The position numbers and the translations under genes are program-made. From NCBI RefSeq assembly GCF_002159265.1, contig NZ_NFHG01000016.1, forward strand, positions 21,707-85,706: a stretch of 64,000 nt of DNA, given 5' to 3'. The notes under the pieces are model-generated. The model ran no database searches. It was not told where the DNA came from and saw only the letters and a list, made by a program, of their open reading frames with translations. Positions 16,101 through 24,938 of the stretch are shown piece after piece; position 1 is the first letter of the stretch, and every line of letters starts with the position of its first letter. This DNA comes from Flavonifractor sp. An82. GTDB taxonomy: Bacteria > Bacillota > Clostridia > Oscillospirales > Oscillospiraceae.

Positions 16101-16282
16101 TATCACGACATGAGAAAAACTATATAAAACGTGAGGAAGATTTTGACACAAATTTAAGCAAACTGCCGTTTTTGTATAGAGTTTGGACAGGATGGGCCTT
16201 TTGTCTATTTTCATTTTTCGGCAAAAACGGTATCATAACCACAATGTTAGGTATAGTTATGCCGTGAAAGGGGAACAGAAAG

Positions 16283-17653
16283 ATGAAAATTCCTGACAGT
16301 CTGACACGTTACGGCCTGGGTAAGGTCTTTGATTATCTGGACAAGGATCCCATGAACAACATGAGCAAGGTCATGGATCTGGTCAATAAATTTGCCGGCG
16401 ACACCCTGTCCAAGCAGCGGGAAGCCTTTGACAACGTCATCAACGACAAGGATTCCTGCTGGCATCAGCTCATTGAGAAGGTGTGGACTCAGACCGATCC
16501 CGACGTGCTGAAGACCGTGTTCAACAACTTCTTCGTCAACGCCAACCTGGTGGGCTGGCCCAAGCAGGAGAAGATGCGGGAGAAGTACGGCTGCAACATC
16601 CCCTGGGCCATTCTGCTGGACCCCACCTCTGCCTGCAACCTGCACTGCACCGGCTGCTGGGCGGCGGAGTACGGCAACAAGCTGAATCTGACCTTTGACG
16701 ATATCGACTCCATCATCACCCAGGGCAAGGAACTGGGCATCTATATGTACATCTACACCGGCGGCGAGCCCCTGGTGCGCAAGAAGGACCTGATCGCCCT
16801 GTGTGAGAAGCACAACGACGTGGCCTTCCTGTCCTTCACCAACGCCACCCTTATTGACGAGGAGTTCTGCCAGGATCTGCTGCGGGTGAAGAACTTCATC
16901 CCCGCCATCAGCCTGGAGGGCTTTGAGGAGGCCAACGACAGCCGCCGGGGCCAGGGTGTGTATGAGAAGGTCACCAATGCCATGGCCCTGCTGAAGAGCC
17001 ACCACCTGCCCTTCGGTATCTCCACCTGCTACACCAGCGTCAACTACAAGGACATCACCAGCGAGGAGTTCTACGACAAGATCATCGATCTGGGCGCCTA
17101 CTTTGTGTGGTTCTTCCACTATATGCCCGTGGGCAACGACGCCGCCCCCGAGCTGATGCCCACCCCCGAGCAGCGGGAGGAGATCTACCACCGCATCCGT
17201 GCCATGCGCCAGACCAAGGGCATCTTCGCCATGGACTTCCAGAACGACGGCGAGTATGTGGGCGGCTGCATTGCCGGCGGCCGCCGCTATCTGCACATCA
17301 ACGCCAACGGCGACGTGGACCCCTGCGTGTTTATCCACTACTCCGACTCCAACATCCATGAGAAGACTCTGCTGGAGTGTCTGCAGTCCCCGCTGTTCAT
17401 GGCCTACCATGACAACCAGCCCTTCAACGATAACATGCTGCGGCCCTGCCCCATGCTGGAGAACCCCGAGCGCATTGAGGAGATCGTCAACAAGACCGGC
17501 GCTCACTCCACCGATCCCCAGTCTCCTGAGACGGTGGAGCACCTGACCGCAAAGACCCATCCCTACGCCGACAACTGGAAGCCCACCGCCGACAAGCTGT
17601 GGGCAGAGTCCCATCCCGGCTGTGCCGGTTGCACCGCATGTAGCGGGAAGTAA
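16283..17653 (+). CDS. Radical SAM protein with SPASM-like C-terminus
   Basis: A 456-residue cytoplasmic enzyme. The radical SAM cluster motif CNLHCTGC (CxxxCxxC) lies at about residue 118, followed by the SAM-contacting YTGGEPLVRK motif. The C-terminal half has further cysteines (GGCIAGG, DPCVFIH, RPCPML), and the protein ends in GCAGCTACSGK, which suggest an auxiliary iron-sulfur site of the SPASM type. About 100 residues precede the radical SAM domain and have no obvious domain match. Related proteins are common in gut Clostridia, but I know of no proven substrate. No peptide or partner gene lies beside it, and it is a single-gene unit. Confidence 0.85.
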   Translation: MKIPDSLTRYGLGKVFDYLDKDPMNNMSKVMDLVNKFAGDTLSKQREAFDNVINDKDSCWHQLIEKVWTQTDPDVLKTVFNNFFVNANLVGWPKQEKMREKYGCNIPWAILLDPTSACNLHCTGCWAAEYGNKLNLTFDDIDSIITQGKELGIYMYIYTGGEPLVRKKDLIALCEKHNDVAFLSFTNATLIDEEFCQDLLRVKNFIPAISLEGFEEANDSRRGQGVYEKVTNAMALLKSHHLPFGISTCYTSVNYKDITSEEFYDKIIDLGAYFVWFFHYMPVGNDAAPELMPTPEQREEIYHRIRAMRQTKGIFAMDFQNDGEYVGGCIAGGRRYLHINANGDVDPCVFIHYSDSNIHEKTLLECLQSPLFMAYHDNQPFNDNMLRPCPMLENPERIEEIVNKTGAHSTDPQSPETVEHLTAKTHPYADNWKPTADKLWAESHPGCAGCTACSGK

Positions 17654-17660
17654 CTTACAT

Positions 17661-17712
17661 CCATAAAAATGAGGCCCTGTCGCGATGTTGCGGCAGGGCC
17701 TCATTTTTATGG
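17661..17712. terminator. Strong bidirectional terminator
   Basis: A perfect 19-bp inverted repeat (17661-17679 and 17694-17712, core GAGGCCCTG/CAGGGCCTC) is flanked by A5 on one side and T5 on the other. It serves both the radical SAM gene and the convergent regulator gene. Confidence 0.93.
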
Positions 17713-17732
17713 AATATCTGGTTGTGACAGAG

Positions 17733-18446
17733 CTACAGAATCTTGCGGCCTGCCAGTTCATATTTTTGAATGGAGGCGTTGACGATTTCAAAATGGGTAA
17801 AAGTAGCCCGGATGGCGCCCATTTCATCGTGATTTGTCAAAGCGGTGGCCAGCTGGATGTGGGCGTCGTGGAGCAGAACAGCCTGTTCTTTGTCGTCCAT
17901 GATACGGACATAGACCGTGCCGATGAAATCGTTGACAGTGGCCCGGATCGCGCCAAACACCGAGCGGATCAGCTTATTGCCGGAGGCCTCGCACAGCAGG
18001 TTGTGAAATTCCTGGTCATAAAGGGAGGCTTTGGCTGCGTCAGGCTCCTCCCGCATCTTGACGGCCAGTTCCATCAGGCGGGCGGCCTGGCCGGGGAGGA
18101 CCCGGTTGGCAGCCAGACGGGCGGTCTCGCTTTCCAGGCCGCGGCGCAGCTGGCTGACCTGCAGATAGTTGGTCTCGCCCAGCAGCAGCATCATGCGGAA
18201 GCTGGCGCTCAGGTTCTGCTCCAGGTCGCAGGTGAGGAAGTTGCCCGCCCCGTGGACGCTGGAGATAAAGCCCATCAGACTCATGGTGCGCAGGGCCTCC
18301 CGGACGGAATTGCGGCTGACACCCAGCAGTTCGGCCAGGTCCCGCTCCGGCGGCAGACGTTCGCCCCGTTTGAGATTGCCTTTCCAGATTTCGCTCTGGA
18401 TATAATTTACCACTTTTTTATAGGTGCGTTCCGATCTTTCGTTCAT
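17733..18446 (-). CDS. FadR-subfamily GntR regulator, probable lactate-locus regulator
   Basis: A 237-residue dimeric regulator. The N-terminal winged helix (ERLPPERDLAELLGVSRNSVREALRTM, residues about 28-55) is the GntR signature. The C-terminal all-helical FCD domain (about 90-230) carries DQEFHNLL and the later HDAHIQLATAL and FTHFEI segments that hold metal-binding histidines. FCD regulators often sense small carboxylates such as lactate, as LldR does. It lies just downstream of the lactate gene cluster in the same direction, with its own promoter and after a terminator. Two perfect FadR-type sites lie in the larA/lctP control region, which makes it the probable regulator there. Confidence 0.85.
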   Translation of the reverse strand: MNERSERTYKKVVNYIQSEIWKGNLKRGERLPPERDLAELLGVSRNSVREALRTMSLMGFISSVHGAGNFLTCDLEQNLSASFRMMLLLGETNYLQVSQLRRGLESETARLAANRVLPGQAARLMELAVKMREEPDAAKASLYDQEFHNLLCEASGNKLIRSVFGAIRATVNDFIGTVYVRIMDDKEQAVLLHDAHIQLATALTNHDEMGAIRATFTHFEIVNASIQKYELAGRKIL

Positions 18447-18481
18447 GGAGCCTCCAAATGGTCGTTTTCTATAACTAACTT

Positions 18482-18510
18482 ATTATATCACAAAAATGGA
18501 AAGGATACAA
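18482..18510 (-). promoter_or_regulatory. Promoter of the GntR regulator gene
   Basis: On the minus strand TTGTAT (plus 18505-18510) and TATAAT (plus 18482-18487) are 17 bases apart, about 36 bases upstream of the start codon. No TGGTnnnACCA site overlaps it. Confidence 0.75.
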
Positions 18511-18543
18511 CCAAAACCCGTGGGAGCAGGGGAGGGGGAAAGA

Positions 18544-18585
18544 CAGAGACACCGGCAAGGTGGATCAGCCTTGTCGGTGTCTCTG
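18544..18585 (-). terminator. Terminator at the end of the lactate operon
   Basis: CAGAGACACCGGCAAGG (18544-18560) pairs with CCTTGTCGGTGTCTCTG (18569-18585) with one G-T wobble. On the minus strand it is followed by TCTTTCC, a modest T-rich tail. It lies between the acyl-CoA dehydrogenase gene and the regulator gene. Confidence 0.7.
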
Positions 18586-18663
18586 CGTTCATATGGAGGA
18601 AGACGATACGCGGAGCAGGTCCGCGAGAATAAACCGGGCAAGCGGTTTATTCACAAAAGGAAA

Positions 18664-19806
<1,143 letters not shown>

Positions 19807-19941
19807 AACGCAGCACTCCTTATGAATGGCGCGGGCCCGGCCCGGATGATTCCGGCGGGAAGGGGATGGGGGAGAAGGGAAGAGAAGGTGCCGCCCGAAC
19901 GCTGGGCCCCAGGTCCGCATAGGTGATTTGGAAAATCTGGA

Positions 19942-20946
19942 TCAGCCCTTGCGCTTCTTGATCTCGGCGGTGAGGGCGGGCAGGACCTCAAAGAGGTTGC
20001 CTACGATGCCATAGTCGGCCACGCCGAAGATGGGGGCGTCGGCGTCCTTGTTGATGGCCACGATCACATCGGAGGCGCTCATACCGGCCAGGTGCTGGAT
20101 GGCGCCGGAGATGCCGCAGGCAATGTACAGCTTGGGGCCTACGGTCTTGCCGGTCTGGCCCACCTGATGGGAGTGAGAGATCCAGCCCGCGTCCACGGCG
20201 GCACGGGAAGCGCCCACGGTGGCGCCCAGGGCCTCGGCCAGCTCACGGACGGGGGCAAAGCCCTCGGCGCTGCCTACGCCACGGCCGCCGGCCACGATGA
20301 TGTCGGCGCCCTCCAGATCCACCAGCTCGCCGGCGGTCTCCTTGATGACCTCCAGGATCTCGGTGCGGATGCCCTCAGCGGGGAAGGAGAAGTCCACCTT
20401 GGTGATCTCGGCCTTGGCCTCACCGGCGGCGGGCTTTTTGAACACGCCGGGACGGACGGTGCCCAGCTGGGGCCGGTGATCGGTGCACAGGATGGTGGCC
20501 ATCAGGTTGCCGCCGAAGGCGGGACGGGTCCAGGCCACACAGCCGGTCTCCTCGTCAATGGCAAGGCCGGTGCAGTCGGCGGTCAGGCCGGTTTGCAGGC
20601 GGCTGGACAGCCGGGGACCCATGTCCCGACCGTTGGGGGTGGCGCCGATGAGCATGGTGGTGGGGCCATAGGTCTCCACCAGATGATCCAGGGCGGCCAC
20701 ATAGGCGTCGGTGGAGTACTGACGGAACTCCTCGCCATCCACATAGAGGACCTGGTCCGCACCGTGGCAGGCGGCCTCTTCCACCGCGGCCTTCACACCG
20801 CAGCCGATGACCACAGCCACCAGCTTGCCGCCCTGCTTGTCGGCCAGCTCCCGGCCGGGATTCAGCAGCTCAATGCCCACGTTCTTGGCGGAGCCGTCCT
20901 CTTTGGTCTCAACAAATACCCAAAGGTCCTTGGTTTTCGCTTCCAT
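19942..20946 (-). CDS. etfA: Electron transfer flavoprotein alpha subunit
   Basis: A 334-residue EtfA. The C-terminal FAD-binding domain (about 210-334) is typical, with [33 protein letters not shown] and [14 protein letters not shown] then [21 protein letters not shown]. The N-terminal domain carries no ferredoxin insert, unlike the longer EtfA of the Acetobacterium woodii lactate dehydrogenase complex. It follows etfB after 15 bases. With EtfB it would carry electrons between the lactate dehydrogenase, the acyl-CoA dehydrogenase, NAD and ferredoxin. Confidence 0.95.
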   Translation of the reverse strand: MEAKTKDLWVFVETKEDGSAKNVGIELLNPGRELADKQGGKLVAVVIGCGVKAAVEEAACHGADQVLYVDGEEFRQYSTDAYVAALDHLVETYGPTTMLIGATPNGRDMGPRLSSRLQTGLTADCTGLAIDEETGCVAWTRPAFGGNLMATILCTDHRPQLGTVRPGVFKKPAAGEAKAEITKVDFSFPAEGIRTEILEVIKETAGELVDLEGADIIVAGGRGVGSAEGFAPVRELAEALGATVGASRAAVDAGWISHSHQVGQTGKTVGPKLYIACGISGAIQHLAGMSASDVIVAINKDADAPIFGVADYGIVGNLFEVLPALTAEIKKRKG

Positions 20947-20961
20947 ATTGTAACGCCTCCC

Positions 20962-21768
20962 TTAAATCACATGGGCCTCGCTCAGCAGCGTGAACAGCTT
21001 CTGAGCGGACTCTTCGCCGGTCTCTTCCTTGATGACCACACCGGCCTCCTTGCGGGGAGGCACAAAGGTCTTCTTGACCTTGGTGGGGGAGCCCTTCAGA
21101 CCGGCCCGGGCGGGGTCGATGTTGGGCAGCTCGGCGGAGGTCAGGTTCTCAATGACAGCCTTGCGGGCGGCCATTTTCCGCTTGATGGTGGGGAAGCGGG
21201 GGTCAAAGGAGGGCTTGGTGAAGGTGATGAGGCAGGGAGTCTTGACACCAATGAGGTAGTTGCCATCCTCGCCCTCCTTCAGGATGTGCAGGGTACCGTC
21301 GGCATTGGTGGCCTCCAGGGCATAGGTAACCTGGGGATAGTTGAGCAGCTCGGCCAGCTCGGGGCCAACCTGAGCGGTATCGCCGTCAATGGCCTGCTTG
21401 CCGCAGAAGATAGCGTCAAACTTGAGCCCTTCCAGCTCTTCCACCTTGGAGATGGCGTTGTACAGGATGTAGCTGGTGGCCAGGGTATCCGACCCGCCAA
21501 ACATCCGGTCGGTGACCAGATAGGCCTTGTCGGCGGCGATGGCCAGAGCCTCCCGCAGAGCGGCCTCCGCCTGCTTGGGACCCATGGACAGCACCACGAT
21601 ACGGGTGTCGGGGTCCTGGTCCTTGATGCGGGCGGCGGCCTCCAGGGCGTAGCCGTCAAAGGGATTGATGATGCTGGGGACGCCGTCCCGGACCAGGGTG
21701 TTGGTGACGGGGTCGATCTTGATCTCCGTCGTGTCCGGGACCTGCTTGATGCATACCAGAATATTCAT
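20962..21768 (-). CDS. etfB: Electron transfer flavoprotein beta subunit
   Basis: A 268-residue EtfB. It begins MNILVCIKQVPDTTEIKID and contains NPFDGYALEAAARIKD, GSDTLATSYILYNAI and CGKQAIDGDTAQVGPELAE, all characteristic of the clostridial type associated with flavin-based electron bifurcation. Assignment to the bifurcating group rests on family context and was not tested by alignment. The gene lies between etfA and the lactate dehydrogenase gene, with about 20 bases on each side, in one operon. Confidence 0.95.
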   Translation of the reverse strand: MNILVCIKQVPDTTEIKIDPVTNTLVRDGVPSIINPFDGYALEAAARIKDQDPDTRIVVLSMGPKQAEAALREALAIAADKAYLVTDRMFGGSDTLATSYILYNAISKVEELEGLKFDAIFCGKQAIDGDTAQVGPELAELLNYPQVTYALEATNADGTLHILKEGEDGNYLIGVKTPCLITFTKPSFDPRFPTIKRKMAARKAVIENLTSAELPNIDPARAGLKGSPTKVKKTFVPPRKEAGVVIKEETGEESAQKLFTLLSEAHVI

Positions 21769-21790
21769 AGCAAAGCTCCTTTCTCAGCGC

Positions 21791-23212
21791 TTACAGGGTG
21801 CAGCAGACCTTGCCGGGGTTGAGGATCATCTTGGGGTCAAAGACCTTCTTGATGCCCTGCATCAGGGCCATATTCACCGGTCCCACCGCCTCAGCCAGGT
21901 ACTTGACCTTGCCGTAGCCGATGCCGTGCTCACCGGAGATCTGGCCGCCCAGCTCCATGGCCTTCTGATAAATGGCGCTGAGGAATTCATCCACCTGCTT
22001 GCGGAACTCGCCCTCATCCATGGTGTTGGAACACTCATAGATGTGCAGGTTACCGTCGCCGGCGTGACCGAAATACTTGACCTCAAAGTCATACTTGCCC
22101 TTGATCTCATTGACAAAGGCCACATAGGGGGCAATCTTGTTAACGGGCACCACCACGTCACATTCGTCCAGCAGCTTGGTCTGCTCCTCAATGCCCTCCA
22201 GGAAGGAGGAACGGGCAGCCCAGGCATCCTTCAGCTTGGGCGGGGTGTCGGCAATGAGCACGTCCAGCGCGCCCTCTTCCACCAGCATCTCGGCGGCGCT
22301 CTCCACGATGGGGTCCAGCTCGTCCATGGACTCGCCGTCGAAGGTGAGCAGCAGATAAGCACCGGCCTCCACGCCCTCGATCTGGCGGGGGAAGACCTGC
22401 TTGCCCAGATATTCCTCGGAGGAGACCAGAATCTCCTTCTCAAAGAACTCCACAGCCTGGGGCTTGAAGTGGTGCATGAACACCTTGGGTACGGTGGAGA
22501 TACAGGCGTCCAGGTCCTCAAAGGGCACGATAAGGCTGACGGTGGCCTTGGGGGCGGGGATGAGCTTCAGGGTCATCTCGGTGATGATACCCAGGGTACC
22601 CTCGGAGCCAACCATCAGGTTGGTCAGGCTGTAGCCGGAGCTGGTCTTGGAGACGGTGCTGCCGAAGTGGGTGATCTCGCCGGTGGGGAGGACCACGGTC
22701 ATGGCCCGGACATAGTCACGGGTGGCGCCGTACTTTACGGCCCGCATACCACCGGCGTTGGTGGCCACGTTGCCGCCCAAGGTAGCCATCTTCTCGCCGG
22801 GATCGGGGGGATAGAGGCAGCCGTGGGTAAGGGCGTCGTCGGCCAGCTGCTGGAGGAGGACACCGGGCTGAACGGTGACGGCGAAGTTCTCCAGGTCATA
22901 ATTGAGGATCTTATTCATCCGCATGGTACACAGCACCACGCCGCCGCACACGGGGGTGCAGCCGCCCACCAGACCGGTACCGGCGCCCCGGGTGGTAACG
23001 GGGATGTTGTTATCATAGCAGATCTTGACAATACCGGCCACCTCTTCGGTGGTGAGCACATCGATGGCTACCTCGGGCATTTTGACGCCGTAGATGGGCA
23101 TCTCGTCCCGGGCATAGTCGGGGTTCACATCCTGACCGACCACCACACGGCCGGGGACGACTTGCTCCAGCTGGGCAATGATTTCAGGCGTGACGGAATT
23201 GTACGTTGCCAT
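21791..23212 (-). CDS. lctD: FAD-linked lactate dehydrogenase (GlcD/LctD family)
   Basis: A 473-residue FAD-binding oxidoreductase of the vanillyl-alcohol-oxidase fold. The FAD-binding PP-loop region VTTRGAGTGLVGGCTPVCGG (about 75-95) and GEKMATLGGNVATNAGGMRAVKYG (about 145-168) are clear. The C-terminal part holds KYFGHAGDGNLHIYE and ISGEHGIGYGKVKYL, which supply active-site histidines. Next to etfB, etfA, larA and a lactate permease it is best read as the lactate dehydrogenase that couples to EtfAB; a glycolate role is a lesser possibility. The ATG at 23212 follows GGAGGAGG. ATG 23230 overlaps that site. Confidence 0.9.
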   Translation of the reverse strand: MATYNSVTPEIIAQLEQVVPGRVVVGQDVNPDYARDEMPIYGVKMPEVAIDVLTTEEVAGIVKICYDNNIPVTTRGAGTGLVGGCTPVCGGVVLCTMRMNKILNYDLENFAVTVQPGVLLQQLADDALTHGCLYPPDPGEKMATLGGNVATNAGGMRAVKYGATRDYVRAMTVVLPTGEITHFGSTVSKTSSGYSLTNLMVGSEGTLGIITEMTLKLIPAPKATVSLIVPFEDLDACISTVPKVFMHHFKPQAVEFFEKEILVSSEEYLGKQVFPRQIEGVEAGAYLLLTFDGESMDELDPIVESAAEMLVEEGALDVLIADTPPKLKDAWAARSSFLEGIEEQTKLLDECDVVVPVNKIAPYVAFVNEIKGKYDFEVKYFGHAGDGNLHIYECSNTMDEGEFRKQVDEFLSAIYQKAMELGGQISGEHGIGYGKVKYLAEAVGPVNMALMQGIKKVFDPKMILNPGKVCCTL

Positions 23213-23274
23213 AAGTAAAACCTCCTCCATATTGCTGTTACTTCAAAATGAAAGACTAATATGCGAGAAAAAAC

Positions 23275-24549
23275 TTACTCCCGCACCATCACCGAAATAC
23301 CGTTGGGAATGACCACCAGATGGGCATCCGGTCCCTTGGCCTGACGGGCCCGCTCCAGAGCGGTGTCCACATCGGGGGCCCACTCCATCTTCATGTCCTC
23401 AATGGTCTGGCGCTGCTCGGGCACGGTGACGTAGATCACGCGGTGCTTACACAGCACCCGGGCCAGGATCTGGAACTCCCACTGGTCGGGCTTGGTGTGG
23501 TCCTGAGGCGTGGCCAGAATCTCCTTGGTCAGGGCCTGGGGGGAGGAGGCGTCCCGCAGGGCATGATAGAAACTGTCCCCGCCGGCCCCGTCCATGCAGG
23601 AGCTGACCATGATGAGCACCCCGCCCTCGGCTGCGGCGGCCTCCGCCGCAGTGAGGCCCTTGACGCTCTGGTAGATATTCTGATCCAGGGGGTAGCCGCC
23701 GTTGCTGGAGATGACGATATCGCCCCGGCGCTCCGGCTTGACCTGACAGTAGCCCAGCAGGAAGTCGCAGCCTTTGCGGTGGGCGGTCTCCGGGTCGCCG
23801 GCAAAGGCGGCCACTACCTTTTTGTCCTCATCGATAATGACATTTACGATATAAGCCAGCTTGGCCATCTTGGCGGCGGCCAGCATATCGGTGTGAAGGG
23901 GATTGCCATCCAGTACGCCGGTGCGGGCGTAGGGGGAGGCGATGAACTTGGAGCAGTGATTGCCCAGTACGGTGACCTGATCGCACACGCCGGGGAGCAC
24001 ACTCTTGCGGCCGCCGGAGAAGCCGGCGAAGAAGTGGGGCTCAATGAAGCCCTCGGCCACCAGCAGGTCGGTTTCCACCGCCAGCCGGTCAATCACACAG
24101 TCGGCGCCGGAAGGGAGCACGCCGATTTTCACATTGGAGGCGGGGTCCCGGCTGTCATGGATCACAATCTTCTCATGCTCCACAATGTCCTCGCCCAGCT
24201 TGCCCACCAGCTCTTCCTTTGTGGTGGGTCGGTGGAAACCGGTGGCCACCAGCAGGGTGATCTGGATGTTGGGATTGCCCCGGCGCAGCTCCGCCAGCAT
24301 GTGGGGCAGGATATGCTTGCTGGGAACGGGACGAGTATGGTCGCTGATGATAATGGTACAGGTCTGCTTTCCGGCGGCCAACACATACAGGGGTTTGGAT
24401 TGAATGGGGGAGGCCATGGCGGTCAGAACCAGACCGTCTTCGGTGTCAGAGGCGGTCAGCTCCCCAATGTGGGAGGTGAGGACCTCTGCCCCGGACAGAT
24501 CGGCGTGAAGGGTCATGCCGGCTGTTCCGAAGGGGATCGTAAGTGCCAT
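23275..24549 (-). CDS. larA: Nickel-dependent lactate racemase
   Basis: A 424-residue LarA-family protein that interconverts D- and L-lactate. The N-terminal domain has SDHTRPVPSKHILP and ATGFHRPTTKEE, with the family's catalytic and cofactor-binding histidines. The motif EPHFFAGFSGGRKSVLPG contains the lysine (GGRK) that carries the nickel pincer cofactor in characterised LarA. The cofactor genes larB, larC and larE are not in this window and must lie elsewhere for it to be active. It is the first gene of the minus-strand operon, and its promoter region holds a FadR-type operator. Confidence 0.9.
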   Translation of the reverse strand: MALTIPFGTAGMTLHADLSGAEVLTSHIGELTASDTEDGLVLTAMASPIQSKPLYVLAAGKQTCTIIISDHTRPVPSKHILPHMLAELRRGNPNIQITLLVATGFHRPTTKEELVGKLGEDIVEHEKIVIHDSRDPASNVKIGVLPSGADCVIDRLAVETDLLVAEGFIEPHFFAGFSGGRKSVLPGVCDQVTVLGNHCSKFIASPYARTGVLDGNPLHTDMLAAAKMAKLAYIVNVIIDEDKKVVAAFAGDPETAHRKGCDFLLGYCQVKPERRGDIVISSNGGYPLDQNIYQSVKGLTAAEAAAAEGGVLIMVSSCMDGAGGDSFYHALRDASSPQALTKEILATPQDHTKPDQWEFQILARVLCKHRVIYVTVPEQRQTIEDMKMEWAPDVDTALERARQAKGPDAHLVVIPNGISVMVRE

Positions 24550-24590
24550 TGCAGTTACCTCCTTAGCGTATCAGATCATGGTGGTTAAAT

Positions 24591-24601
24591 TGGTTCGACC
24601 A
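24591..24601. promoter_or_regulatory. FadR-type operator TGGTtcgACCA, first copy
   Basis: TGGTTCGACCA is a perfect match to the FadR-subfamily pattern TNGTnnnACNA. It lies just downstream of the larA promoter, in the transcribed leader, where a bound repressor would block elongation. A second copy lies at 24862-24872. Confidence 0.7.
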
Positions 24602-24617
24602 CTTTGTTGCTGACAAC

Positions 24618-24645
24618 ACTTTACCACATTTTTAGAAAAATGCAA
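24618..24645 (-). promoter_or_regulatory. larA operon promoter
   Basis: On the minus strand TTGCAT (plus 24640-24645) and TAAAGT (plus 24618-24623) are 16 bases apart. The start point would fall near 24611, about 60 bases before the larA start codon and just before the operator. Confidence 0.6.
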
Positions 24646-24679
24646 TCCCTGGTTTTCATTTTCTCACATATCCCCAAAA

Positions 24680-24721
24680 ATGACATCTGAATTTATGCAA
24701 AGTGATAATTTTAGCATAAAT
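24680..24721. promoter_or_regulatory. 8-bp inverted repeat over a possible promoter, larA/lctP intergenic
   Basis: ATTTATGC (24691-24698) and GCATAAAT (24714-24721) are perfectly inverted, 15 bases apart. They flank a possible -10, GATAAT (24704-24709), that has ATGACA 18 bases upstream (24680-24685). The regulator is unknown. It is distinct from the two FadR-type sites. Confidence 0.45.
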
Positions 24722-24734
24722 GAACGAAAAGGAG

Positions 24735-24763
24735 TGGACATTTTATACAGTTGAGCCTATACT
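24735..24763 (+). promoter_or_regulatory. Probable lctP promoter
   Basis: TGGACA (24735-24740) and TATACT (24758-24763) are 17 bases apart. The leader would be about 170 bases long and contains the second FadR-type operator at 24862. I saw no convincing intrinsic terminator or T-box in this leader. Confidence 0.6.
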
Positions 24764-24861
24764 AAAACCACACAGTTTATCGCGGGGTCCATTTTGTTCC
24801 AGCGGGCCAGATGGAAAAAGGAGGGATTGGAGCGCCAAAGGCTTCTTTTTTTACCCCATAG

Positions 24862-24872
24862 TGGTAGAACCA
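24862..24872. promoter_or_regulatory. FadR-type operator TGGTagaACCA, second copy
   Basis: TGGTAGAACCA again fits TNGTnnnACNA perfectly. It is 271 bases from the first copy, centre to centre, and lies in the lctP leader. Two copies in one divergent control region point to looping or joint control by one GntR protein. Confidence 0.65.
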
Positions 24873-24938
24873 ATAGAAAGAAAAGTAACTGCCGCCCTCA
24901 TTGGAGGACGGGAAGAGATGAAGGAGGTCCCGTTTTCT

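Noticed and set aside
16143..16180. Promoter TTGACA with TATAGA before the radical SAM gene
   Set aside because: The two elements are 26 bases apart, too far for a standard promoter, and no better pair was found.
20092..21822. Plus-strand open frame of 576 codons across etfA and etfB
   Set aside because: Antisense shadow of etfA/etfB with the same Gly/Leu/His-rich composition. The minus-strand genes are unmistakable.
24764..24938. T-box or other riboswitch in the lctP leader
   Set aside because: No T-box sequence, specifier stem or strong intrinsic terminator is visible. GCCaaaGGC followed by T7 near 24830-24852 has too short a stem.
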